Positions 55,440 to 64,000 of a DNA stretch of 64,000 bases are shown here, piece by piece. This stretch comes from Notospermus geniculatus (Eukaryota > Nemertea > Pilidiophora > Heteronemertea > Lineidae): the NCBI GenBank assembly GCA_002633025.1, contig NMRB01001751.1, forward strand, positions 34,403 to 98,402, read 5' to 3'. Numbering within the stretch: position 1 is the first letter of the stretch; each line of letters begins with the position of its first letter. A program made the position numbers and the translations under genes. Below the pieces are notes generated by a model. The model saw only the letters and a list, made by a program, of their open reading frames with translations. It was not told where the DNA came from and made no database searches.

Positions 55440-55532
55440 CTCATTTTGTTCCATGGTGAAGACATACTGATTAAAGAACCGGTGGAGTTTCTCATTTGTG
55501 TAGTTGATACAAAGTTGCTCGAAGCTATTCAC
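55440..55532 (-). CDS. Unconventional myosin motor, relay-helix exon, copy B
   Basis: All 93 bases are identical to 50545-50637, including both splice signals (acceptor 'cttttcag', donor GTAAGT). It encodes the same 31 residues beginning '[16 protein letters not shown]'. Being 31 codons in phase 0, it could splice to 45639, or together with copy A would add a second relay helix in frame. Known myosin genes (Drosophila Mhc exon 9) use alternative relay exons, but those differ in sequence. Either a recent tandem duplication or a second haplotype assembled in series explains it. Confidence 0.85.
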
Positions 55533-55686
55533 CTGAAAAGAGATGAATATGCAGACGTTTGGTATCTTTTGATGTCAACATTGGGAAAACCAGCAAAGGG
55601 AATGTCAACTCTTTCAGTCTGGGTTTTAACTCAGGGCGTGATGGTGGTGATCTCTTTCATGGTTTGTCTTCGGTGGCCTCCAGTCC

Positions 55687-55814
55687 AGGGCCGACCACAT
55701 AGAAAGTCCGATAGTGCTACCGGTGCCTATCAGCAGTTAGTTATAAGGCATTTTCCCATTAACTGATGCCGATAGGTGCCGAAAGCACTATCGGACTTTC
55801 TGTGCAGTCGGCCC
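55687..55814. mobile_element. 128-bp foldback MITE in copy B only
   Basis: Inverted ends 'gggccgaccacatagaaagt' and 'actttctgtgcagtcggccc' with 'ccgatagtgct' stems. Copy A reads 'cacagcccaggtcactaag' at this point with no insertion. Confidence 0.9.
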
Positions 55815-57360
55815 TGGTCACTAAGAACAACACGATAGTTTATCGCAGTTCACAAGCGTTACCAAGAAAGGGAGCCAGTTTCCTGTTCTGTCTCACAGTC
55901 ATGCCAAATACATCACACATCCATACTCAAGGAGGCTATTTCTAAATCATCTTTTCTTGAAATTTTCTTGAAAAAATATCAAATTGGTTCTGTGTAATTG
56001 ATACAAAATTTCGTAGTGTGGAAAAAATCACTATCAGTTCGAAAGATAATATTGAGACTATTTCCAATGCTAAGTTGGAAATCTGATCTAGTCCCTGGGA
56101 AGCACCTCGATGGCAGAAAAGTTGACTCCATTAGATGACGAATGGGCCTGAATAAGAAATGACCCAACAATCTCAAAAGGGTTACAGGCACTTTTGTCGC
56201 CATCGTGCCTCAGAACTGTCTTTTTCTTGTTCATGATTCTTTTCACGAAAATAAAGGACATTGAACCATTTAACTTTAGAGGTATGCGCAGTGCGGCAAC
56301 CAAAGCAATGTACAATACATTTCAAAAATTGTATGGTGCGCTAAGGCCAAAAAAAATAAATGTTCTGTTTCTGGTTACCGCGCACGTCAGCTCTAATTTG
56401 CGATTTCTTAGACCCCCGCGCCATCTGGTGTGAACAAAATAAGTTACAACAAGCGAGTCGCTGAAAATCATCTGTAGAATTGCTTTATCACGTCCATCTA
56501 CTTCCACAATGTGACCGTCAGACAATAGCAGTGTCAACGTCACAAACGTTTCAAGGCCTCCAACAGCGAAATACAATACCGGTACATTTTATGAAATAAA
56601 AAACTTTTGTAAAAAAAATTTAAAAACGCATCACCGCATCAGTTTTTTTCTGATCATGAAACCAGAAACAGAACATTTATTTTTTTGGCCTAACCAAGGC
56701 AAAGTAATTTATAGGCTAAAAGAAGCTTATTACATCATGCACGGAATATTTGAAATATAGTGAATGCTGAGGCAGTTAAAAGTAATTACCAATAGTCTGG
56801 TAACGACAGCAAAACACAAGGGACCACTGAATGACAAGTCAAAGATGACGGACACTATATTCCGCAACTCAAAATTTGTGGATAGGCTACACCAGTCACG
56901 CCAGTGTTAATCGGAAGTTGACTGACACTACAATACTTCTGATCATCGGGTTAATTAGAAGAAACAGTTCGTTCCTTCATTAGCACTATATTTAATTTCA
57001 ATCTTGTTAAGTTAATCCCAGAGTGCAACTCCGTTGACAGTGACGCTAATCATATCAGACTGGAGCCAACATCACGATGAGCTAAATAACAAATCAACTT
57101 CAGGCTTGATAAAATTTCATTGATCATAACCTAATAAAATTGACTAAATGCACCTGAGATGGGATAATGTTTATTTTTTAATGAACAAATTTGAAATTTC
57201 GGCTGAAAATCATCATCGTCAATCTTCGCTACACCATATATCTTTTTATAAAATAGCACACCAAGTCGGTTTGAAAATTGACGGGATTTCTCTATTAGTT
57301 CTTCAGGGATTCAATATTTTGGGGGGGATGTCAAAATGTATGGTAGGCCTACTCCTTTAA

Positions 57361-57565
57361 CCCTTTGAATGCCGTAGGTGACGATCATCGCCCCCTCTGG
57401 CGACTGCTGAAGGCGACCAACGCACTACGCAGAAGGTATGTCTAGTTAGTTTGGCTATTCACAGATGACGCCCCAATCGAAGTTTAGGGGATTTCCCGAG
57501 AACGGGGAACCAGAAACTCGGAAATGTAGCGTACAATTTATCTGGGAAACTCGGCAGTGAAAGGG
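57361..57565. mobile_element. piggyBac-type MITE in copy B
   Basis: Ends CCCTTTGAATGCCG and CGGCAGTGAAAGGG, bordered by TTAA on both sides (57357-57360, 57566-57569). Copy A has a single TTAA at this position ('ctcctttaaacgtc'). TTAA duplication with CCCTTTG termini is characteristic of piggyBac elements. No coding sequence. Confidence 0.92.
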
Positions 57566-57907
57566 TTAAACATCTTTCACTGCCAGTGATCATATGGCAA
57601 ATGAAAATCTTTTACAAAGAAATAGTTGTTGTTTTGCTTTATAGATACACTGTACCCCTGAAAAATTCCACCTTATGTCGCAATTCCCGAATTTCGGTCA
57701 TACAACATTCTTCTCAGAACTCTCTTGGAGTTACGGTACCAGTATTTTTGCATCCGGCTCAGTTCACACTATCAAGAACTGCATCAGCATTGATAACGGG
57801 GAAAACCACAAGGGAGTTGCCGTGGTGGAAAAAGGAGACCGTTCTCCTAATAATCTAGTCTTCGGGGATGCTGGCAGATCGATCACTGAACATCAGCATG
57901 GTTCAAG

Positions 57908-59054
57908 ATGAAATGGCCAGGGCCATTGTGCTCACCTCTGTGATAAGTCTATGGTGAAGATGGCTCCTTAGCGGCCATATTTGAAGTCCGATTGGGTCAA
58001 AATTTGGTGCACTTGTAGACGGTGCCTAGATATATGTTCATGCCAAATCAAAACCCTCTATGTCAAATAGCCACGAAATGTGCCACCAAACATTGGATTT
58101 TGAACTTTGACCTCTGTGACCTTGAAAAGTTGGCCAAATAAAAAACCCAGGGTTTACGTGATGTAGTCTCATCAGCGGAACCCACCATAAAACTTGCATG
58201 GTTCTAGCCAGCAGCATTCACGAGATACGGGCAAAAGAAGGTTTTCACAAAGTGCCCCCTACAGGCCAGAGTGTAAAACTGGCAGCGCTAAGTTTCGGTC
58301 CAGAGATAGTTTTTACCATAGGCTACCTGCACACCAAGTTTTAAGCTTCTAAGCCTAGTGGTTTAGAAACGTGCCAACAAAAACTAGAATTTTGAACTTT
58401 GACCTCTGTGACCTTGAAAAGTAGGTCAAATCAAAAACCCGGGATTTATGTGATGTAGCCTGATCAGAGGAACCCACCATAAAAGTTTCGTGGTTCTAGC
58501 TAGCAGCGTTCAGGAGATATGGCCAAAAGAAGGTTTTCACAAAGCGCCCCCTACAAGCCAGAGTGTAAAACTGGCAGCGCTAAGTTTCGGTCCAGAGATA
58601 GTTTATACCATAGGCTACCTGTACACCAAGTTTCAAGCTTCTAAGCCTAGCGGTTTAGAAACGTGCCAACAAAAACTGGAATTTTGAACTTTGACCTCCG
58701 TGACCTTGAAAAGTAGGTCAAATCAAAAACCCGGGATTTATGTGATGAAGCCTCATCAGAGGAACCCACCATAAAAGTTTCGTGGTTCTAGCTAGCAGCG
58801 TTCAGGAGATATGGCCAAAAGAAGGTTTTCACAAAGCGCCCCCTACAGGCCAGAGTGTAAAACTGGCAGCGCCAAGTTTCGGCCCAGAGATAGTTTTTAC
58901 CATAGGCTACCTGTACACCAAATTTCAAGTTTCTAACCCAAGCGGTTTAGAAACGTGCCACCCCTGTTAACGACGACGACGGACGACGACGACGGACGAC
59001 GACGGACGACGGACGACACACCATGAGAGAAGCTCACCTCACAGAGGTGAGCTA
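57908..59054 (+). mobile_element. Hairpin-ended, Helentron-like element, copy 3 (copy B only)
   Basis: Copy A has 'gttcaagaaaaacagctc' where copy B has 1147 extra bases after 'gttcaag', with no target duplication beyond a possible single A. The 5' end 'atgaaatggccagggccatt' forms a hairpin, then 'gtgctcacctctgtga'. The 3' end is the hairpin 'gctcacctcacagaggtgag' followed by 'ctaaaaa'. A (GAC)n stretch (58970-59017) precedes the 3' hairpin. Inside are three 292-bp repeats. The lack of duplication plus terminal hairpins fits rolling-circle (Helitron/Helentron) derivatives, though the canonical TC start is missing. Confidence 0.7.
58075..58965 (+). repeat. Three 292-bp tandem repeats
   Basis: Landmark 'gaactttgacctc' starts at 58102, 58394 and 58686. 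Each unit carries 'ggaacccaccataaaa', 'gttctagc.agcag', 'gaaggttttcacaaag', 'gccccctaca' and 'gtttagaaacgtgcca'. The two near-identical 62-65 codon frames here are repeat translations. Confidence 0.92.
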
Positions 59055-59187
59055 AAAAACAGCTCGCCACATGAGCAGTAACCATACTAATACAAAACCA
59101 ATAAGATTATAACCAGTTGTCGAATCCTTGATGACGTATAGTTCGCAAAAACCCATCCAAAAAAGGCTTGCTACGAGTAGGCCTAAG

Positions 59188-59608
59188 GCCGCATACACAC
59201 TGCAAGCAAAATGGCGAAGCGAAGCGAAGCAAATTTCGCCAAGTGATGTGGGCGAAAGTCTTTAGGCCTAAATACTCTGGAAGCATTGTCATGTACAAAC
59301 TGAGAGCTCTCTGATCGCTCTCAGTTAGTACACTCCAATGCTTCCAGAATACAGTGCACCACCCTCGCTCTTACGAACCTCGATTTTACGAACTCCTGGA
59401 TATTACGAACCCAACGTCTGGCACCCAAACGTTCATGACGTGTATGTAAATCCTCGCTATTACGAACTCCGCGTCAGTACGAACTTAACCCTTGGACCCC
59501 GAAGGGTTCGTAATAGCGAGTAGGGACTGTATTTAAGGTTTTCGCCACATCGCTTGGCAAAATTTGCTTCGTATTGCTTTGCCATTTTGCTTGCATTGTG
59601 TGCACGGC
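59188..59608. mobile_element. Inverted-repeat element, copy B, split by a pogo-type MITE
   Basis: Same arms as 52827-53072 ('caagcaaaatggcgaagcga' and so on). The second arm is broken by the insertion at 59352-59529. Confidence 0.85.
59352..59529. mobile_element. pogo-type MITE in copy B
   Basis: Starts CAGTGCACCACCCTCGCTC and ends GCGAGTAGGGACTG, bordered by TA on both sides. Copy A has one TA there ('agagtatttaaatg'). CAGT...ACTG ends with repeated 'cttacgaac' and 'attacgaac' motifs and a TA duplication are typical of pogo/Tigger relatives of Tc1/mariner. Confidence 0.9.
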
Positions 59609-60033
59609 TGCAGTTGAACCCCTGTGCTAAGGACACATTCAGGACTGATAATTGCCATCTTCAATCAAGGTTCCCAAAATACAGAGGGCTTCTCACAAAT
59701 AGGCCTAACTTGTACCACACAGAAATTGTGCAGCATGAGAGTACTTCCAAACGATTTCTGCTTCATTGAAATAGACTTGAAGCCACTTTCATGCATGAAC
59801 CGCATATGCAAAACAAACCGGAATCCGGTTTTGGTGTGAACTGGCCTTGACACACAGCCACGAAGAAGGGTAGTCGGTATCGATGGCATATTCCAACTAC
59901 GTCTGTGGTCCATCCGACCACATCATGATAGCGTTACTAAGTGATCAATGAAAATGAAATTGAGCGACGGACGTAATCCCACATCTCGATAATGGCAAGT
60001 GGAGTTAAGTTCGCAGCTAAAAGAAGCACTCAC

Positions 60034-60272
60034 GAAATTGGCAGTGGTCCAGGATTGACGGAGTAGGTCAAACACAAAGTAAGCTGTGATGATACAAAAA
60101 TTTAACCGTTTTGGTGCCAGAGCAGAATTATTACATGTAAAACACAAAATGATGGCAGAGACATCTAAGGTCACAAATGGAAATGAAATCACTGTCAGTG
60201 TAGTTCAGCATCAGCCAATGATTACATCTGCAACACATGACATTCCAAATATTCTGGTGTTTCGGTGGACAA
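60034..60272. other. No recognised feature
   Basis: Sequence right of the duplication, with no supported exon. The preceding myosin exon was looked for here without success. Confidence 0.45.
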
Positions 60273-60447
60273 CAGGGGCGGATCCACAATTTCAGAAAAG
60301 AGGGGGCGCACTGTGCTAAAAAACATTGAAATCTGCAGTGAATTTCAATGATTTGCTCCAAATTTCAGGATTTCACGGTCAATTTTACAGATTTGTTGGC
60401 CGAAAGGGGGGCGTGCGCCGGGTGCGCCCCCCTTGGATCCGCGCCTG
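60273..60447. mobile_element. 175-bp hAT-like MITE
   Basis: Ends CAGGGGCGGATCCA and TGGATCCGCGCCTG, a common hAT-style terminus. Direct repeats GACAA abut both ends (60268-60272, 60448-60452); hAT usually makes 8 bp, so the assignment is tentative. Confidence 0.75.
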
Positions 60448-60452
60448 GACAA

Positions 60453-61019
60453 GAGCTGTCGTTCTTGGTGCAAGCTCTTGTGTAAAATTTCATCTCGGGG
60501 CATATCCCTCTCTCGAAACTTAGTCCCCTATTCAGTTCTTCATTGCAAAGACAAGCATGAGGCCTTGTGAGCTTTTTGTCAAAGGAATATGAAACGGAGG
60601 GTCAGAGGAAATCAGCTATTGCATCTATGTATTTTGAAAGTCCCATAGAAGTGGGTTGTATGATTGACGATGAATCAATATGAAAACAATCCTGCAGATA
60701 CAGCCCTTCAGCTGTCGTCTTCCTCACGACACAACCAGAGGTCTGTTCCTCATTTCTATGTTACACTGAGTGGATTGAAGCAGGGGACGATTTGAGACTA
60801 AAGCAGCAAGATTATGTTTACTAGAAGCTGGTCAATATTGACATGATCTCACTCTCTCAGTTGCTGTTTGCGTTGAACTGCATCGTGGAACCACTAGAGA
60901 ATACAGTCTGTTTCCACACTTCTATATCAGGATGTCGTTTTCTTAAAGGGTGAACACAATATTGAAACCTTGTGACAGGGTATCCAAATCCATGGTTACC
61001 ATTCACATCTCCAGCTCCA
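60453..61019. other. No recognised feature
   Basis: No supported frame or repeat. Confidence 0.45.
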
Positions 61020-61150
61020 CATGAAAGTTCTCATCCAAGTTCGCTCTCAATGGGAAATTCACTGTTGTTGCTTTCCTTATGGCTTGCCCATAGCTTTCTA
61101 CGGTTCAGTTGCCCATAGAGAGCCAACTCAGATGAGAATACAGTCACATG
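61020..61150. mobile_element. 'gttggctctcaatgggcaa' MITE, copy 3
   Basis: Ends 'gttctcatccaagttcgctc' and 'gagccaactcagatgagaa', with 'tctcaatgggaaattc' and 'gttgcccatagag' inside. A lone end of this family is at about 63250-63320. Confidence 0.75.
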
Positions 61151-61207
61151 AACAGAGCCTTTAGTCATTTATGGACTATGAAAGAAGTATTCTGTGTAGG
61201 CCAAAAT

Positions 61208-61698
61208 GCGGGTGATCCACCGACTTTACAACGAGTTTACGATCAGTTTGCCATTAGTTCACTATATTATACGGGTTTGCGACGAGTTAACGACGAAAAA
61301 TCGTAGCCGGTGGATCAGCTACAATTTGTGTTCACGATTTGTTCATGCCTAGTTTGCAACTCATTCACGACTGATTTCTGTTTGACGACTAGTTTGTGTC
61401 GAGATCAAACACGTTTCATTTGGCCGCAAACTCGTCATAAAGTAGGCTCTGTTGCAGGGGATTTGGCCAATCCATGTCCAGAATGACGTCACGTGACGCT
61501 TGGCTGTCTGACGTCATAAACTACCGACGACGTCGAAACAGGTCCGATTCCGTCGGAGACGTATTTTTCGGTGGATGAGCTTCAACCAGCTTCAACGCCA
61601 TGTCATTTTTCTCACGACGAGTTTGCGATTCATTCCCGACTGCCTTCGTGAACTAATCGCAAACTGATCGTAAACCTGTCGTAAAGATGGTGGATTAT
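61208..61698. mobile_element. 490-bp inverted-repeat element
   Basis: The left end 'tgatccaccgactttacaac' with 'gtttacgatcagtttgc' and 'attagttcac' is mirrored at the right by 'gtgaactaatcgcaaactga' and 'gtcgtaaagatggtggatta'. The interior has several 'gacgagtttgcga' motifs in both orientations plus 'gacgtcacgtgacg'. Non-coding. Confidence 0.85.
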
Positions 61699-61720
61699 TC
61701 ATACATTAAGGATATTACAG

Positions 61721-61794
61721 GATGGCTCAGAAAAATCTGTGTCTCAGCCTATCTGCTTCTTATGAAGGGCTTTTTCTGGACCACCCAGTATAAT
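61721..61794. mobile_element. 74-bp foldback related to 28723-28813
   Basis: Ends 'acaggatggctcagaaaaat' and 'tttttctggaccacccagta' are inverted relatives, similar to 'tacaggtgggccagagaaag' at 28.7 kb. Confidence 0.7.
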
Positions 61795-62664
61795 ATAGTT
61801 TAGTCATCATAATCACTCACACTTAATATCCGTCGGTGAGTTTTTGTTATCAATAAATAAAACGATATCAAAAGTTTTTATAAAACCATGTACGACAGGA
61901 TTCAGCGTTAGATCACGTCTATTTTCATTCATGGAAACCATTCTCTGCTGAACGGCACGATGGTGCCAACATACTAAATCATGCAACAGGAAATTAACGG
62001 CGAAAGAACTTGAGATGATGGCCGTCGCTCTTTTCTTATACCATTGATTAATGATGAACATATAACACTATTATTGCTTTGCTCCGGCTATAAAAATTGC
62101 GACCATTGTAATGTCACACACTTCCATATATTTTGGAGGACAAATGGCTTTGACGTGACACTTTTTTAGGCAAATGTACACAAATGCACTCCGTAGCCAT
62201 ATCAAGCCTATGTCGCTTTGTTAACCAGTACTCCCTTTGTATCACAAATGCTACTACTATTGGTGCAGACACACCCAAACTGTCACAGCAGCAGCAGAAG
62301 ACGTATGCAGGCCGTTTGAACGTCCTGGAGGTTGGGGAGGAAAGATTCGATAAGATAGCGGACCGCAGCTGTAGCCCTTAGCTGCGAGCGCCGAAGGAGC
62401 GAGCCAAACGTTTTTTTTGACAAGCCAAATATTGGGGGGACAGGTCCCCCGCCCGTTACTATGGCGATGACATGGAACTGCAAGTGCAAGAAAATCAGTC
62501 CAGCAAGTTATCGGTGTGGGAACCAGTGCCTTTCCCGCATGCAGGTTTTCCGACACAATTTCTGTGTGGATAATTCGTTGAAGCAGCATTGAAGCATTGG
62601 TTTGCAGAAATGGCACTGCAAAAAGTACTGCAATCCAGTTTTGGTTGAATGGCACTCAAAAGAT
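61795..62664. other. No recognised feature
   Basis: Frames at 61813-62061 (-) and 62257-62655 (-) show no domain or myosin-like sequence. Confidence 0.45.
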
Positions 62665-62940
62665 CCTGGCAATAAATTGTTCTCAAATTGACGTAAACGA
62701 CCAAGATCTGTGACGTAAACGACCAAGATCTGTGCACATCCACTGAAATCTCAACTATAACTCGGTCTGAAACTGAATGACATGATGCAGACAACGCCAG
62801 GACAGTGGCTTCGATAACGTTGCACCAGAGTTGACCATTGCTAAATCATGGATTGTATCACATCACCCGGTTTCAGATCGAGGTTATGATAGAGACTCCG
62901 GCGGAAGTGCGCACATCTACAAATTCGAGAATCGTCTATA
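62665..62940. mobile_element. MITE with 'cgcacttccgcc' ends, copy 2
   Basis: Inverted relative to 37964-38210: ends 'ctcaaattgacgtaaacga' and 'gcggaagtgcgcacatctac' with 'gaatcgtctata'. A 22-bp segment 'acgtaaacgaccaagatctg' is tandemly doubled at about 62691-62735. Confidence 0.75.
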
Positions 62941-63430
62941 GTACAAATCGCTATACCAAATCTGAACTTTACCACGATGCTAACCACGACCGACTGTCGC
63001 CAGTGGTAGTAGATCTTCATCGGTCACCTATCCAGACACTCTAATGGAAGATTTCGCTCTTATCGTGGTCTTCAACCTGCTCAGACATGTCTGAGGTCGT
63101 CTGTGCCCAGGCTAATGGGGAAAAGAATGAGTAATATCTCCAGGACAGAGTCAAGGAGGTGTGGAAAATATGTCATATTTTATGAAGAGTACTGTGAAGT
63201 CCATAAAATATCCTAAGTAAAAGCTACATACTAAAGCAGCTGCTTCTGCTTGAGAGTTTCCTTCCACGAGTTGGCTCTCTATGGGCAACTCAACCATGAA
63301 AGCTATGGGCAGTCGTTTGTATCATGGTCTTGGGGGACCTCTAAAGGCCCATTCCCACTCTAACGGATTCCACCATGGCTTGCAGTCAGCAAAGCGGTTT
63401 TCACATGCATTAGGAAAGGAAACACGCCGG
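62941..63430. other. No gene; lone MITE end at about 63250-63320
   Basis: 'cacgagttggctctctatgg' plus 'gctatgggcagt' is a partial copy of the 'gttggctctc' MITE. Nothing else recognised. Confidence 0.5.
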
Positions 63431-63548
63431 CCCGTATTCTAGAAGCCTCCTTAACTCTAAGGTCCACTCTAAGCTTCTGTATTCTGCCCTGCAAACAATA
63501 GCTGAAGGTAAACCTTAACGATAAGGAAGGTTCTAGAATATGGCCCGC
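63431..63548. mobile_element. 118-bp MITE, 'ggcccgtattctagaa' ends
   Basis: Ends 'ggcccgtattctagaagcct' and 'aggttctagaatatggcccg', with 'ccttaactctaagg' and 'aaccttaacgataagg' inside. Non-coding. Confidence 0.85.
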
Positions 63549-63739
63549 CATGTATTATCAAACCATCGAGAGGTATAGCCTGGTTCCCTGGCCACCGTCT
63601 AGATGGCGCTGCGTAGACGGAGGCCAGGCAGTAGCCATTGAGCATGATGAGAATGCGACGTAATTACAACGGGGATGACCTATTTTGGGCAGGAGACAAA
63701 GCCAGCCTACCATTCTGAGTAATCGATTCGACCAAGTAA

Positions 63740-64000
63740 ATGAAATGGCCAGGGCCATTGTGCTCACCTCTGTGACAGAGTATGAAGTGTGAGTAGCCTG
63801 GTGATACACTGAATGGTGAAGGATTAGTGCAGAAACATCGTAACATTTACTACCGATGAGATATGGCCAAAGTCAATTTTTCAAGATGGCCGCCTGGCAG
63901 CCATGTTGAAGTCCAATCGAACCGAATTTTGGCATATAAGTACGGTAGACGGTACCAAGACACATATTTAGGCACGGTTGAAGCATCCTAGCTACCACTA
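63740..64000 (+). mobile_element. Hairpin-ended, Helentron-like element, copy 4 (runs off the window)
   Basis: The 5' end 'atgaaatggccagggccatt' and 'gtgctcacctctgtga' are identical to the start of 57908-59054. It continues with 'gatatggccaaagtcaattt' and 'caagatggccgcctggcagc'. The 3' part lies beyond 64000. Confidence 0.8.

Larger units (their letters stand above)
53897..60033. repeat. Segmental duplication, copy B
   Basis: Same sequence as 49636-53700, enlarged by insertions at 54583-55105, 55687-55814, 57361-57565, 57908-59054 and 59352-59529, and a 115-bp tandem duplication at 55081-55310. Apart from these, identity with copy A is high, though patches such as 55560-55640 differ by about one base in eight. 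Confidence 0.92.

Noticed and set aside
55979-56315. Second conserved exon of the duplicated gene ('NKKKTVLRHDGDKSACNPFE')
   Set aside because: Open in both duplication copies, but these differ too little for that to be informative, and it has no myosin or other homology that I recognise.
58490-58970. Two nearly identical 62-65 codon plus-strand frames
   Set aside because: They translate the 292-bp tandem repeat of a mobile element; similarity reflects repeat structure, not a gene family.

Overview
This window is animal nuclear DNA, most likely from a marine invertebrate with a polymorphic, repeat-rich genome. Coding sequence occurs only as short exons with GT/AG boundaries. Almost everything else is small non-autonomous transposons, foldback elements, tandem repeats and a tRNA-derived SINE. 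There are no operons, ribosome binding sites, CRISPR arrays or prokaryotic genes. Isolated N bases and N gaps (8619-8622, 11558-11570, 38496-38836) mark it as a draft assembly. The frequent 'taggcct' strings and repeats rich in 'gaactttgacctctgtgacc' would fit an echinoderm, hemichordate, amphioxus or mollusc, but I cannot name the species.

The one gene I can defend lies on the minus strand at about 41.5-55.5 kb. It is the C-terminal half of an unconventional myosin motor domain. Six exons (50545-50637, 45565-45639, 44705-44755, 43042-43365, 42114-42247, 41566-41683) join in frame to about 265 residues, running from the relay helix to the SH helix. The P-loop half, the converter, the IQ motifs and the tail were not found. 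A second copy of the relay-helix exon (55440-55532) is identical in all 93 bases. It sits in a segmental duplication (copy A 49636-53700, copy B 53897-60033) that is either a real tandem duplication or two haplotypes assembled in series.

The two duplication copies act as filled and empty sites for each other. They show the exact ends of several insertions: a piggyBac-type MITE at TTAA, a pogo-type MITE at TA, a 1.15-kb element with no target duplication, and others. A second paralogous pair (14.07-15.08 kb and 19.98-20.25 kb) does the same for a Mutator-like element with a 9-bp duplication, a foldback element with an 11-bp duplication and a TTAA MITE.

Region by region: 0-4 kb holds a 41-44 bp minisatellite and little else. 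From 4 to 15.4 kb is a dense nest of inverted-repeat elements, including a 0.9-kb palindromic array at 12.3-13.2 kb. From 15.4 to 33 kb is sparse, with tandem repeats, MITEs and one unassigned open frame at 25.2-25.4 kb. From 33 to 41 kb are nested MITEs and the large gap. From 41 to 60 kb lie the myosin exons and the duplication. From 60 to 64 kb are further MITEs. I found no new multi-gene system. The notable items are the duplicated relay exon, the filled/empty-site comparisons, and a dispersed element carrying a compact cluster of nuclear-receptor-like half-sites.
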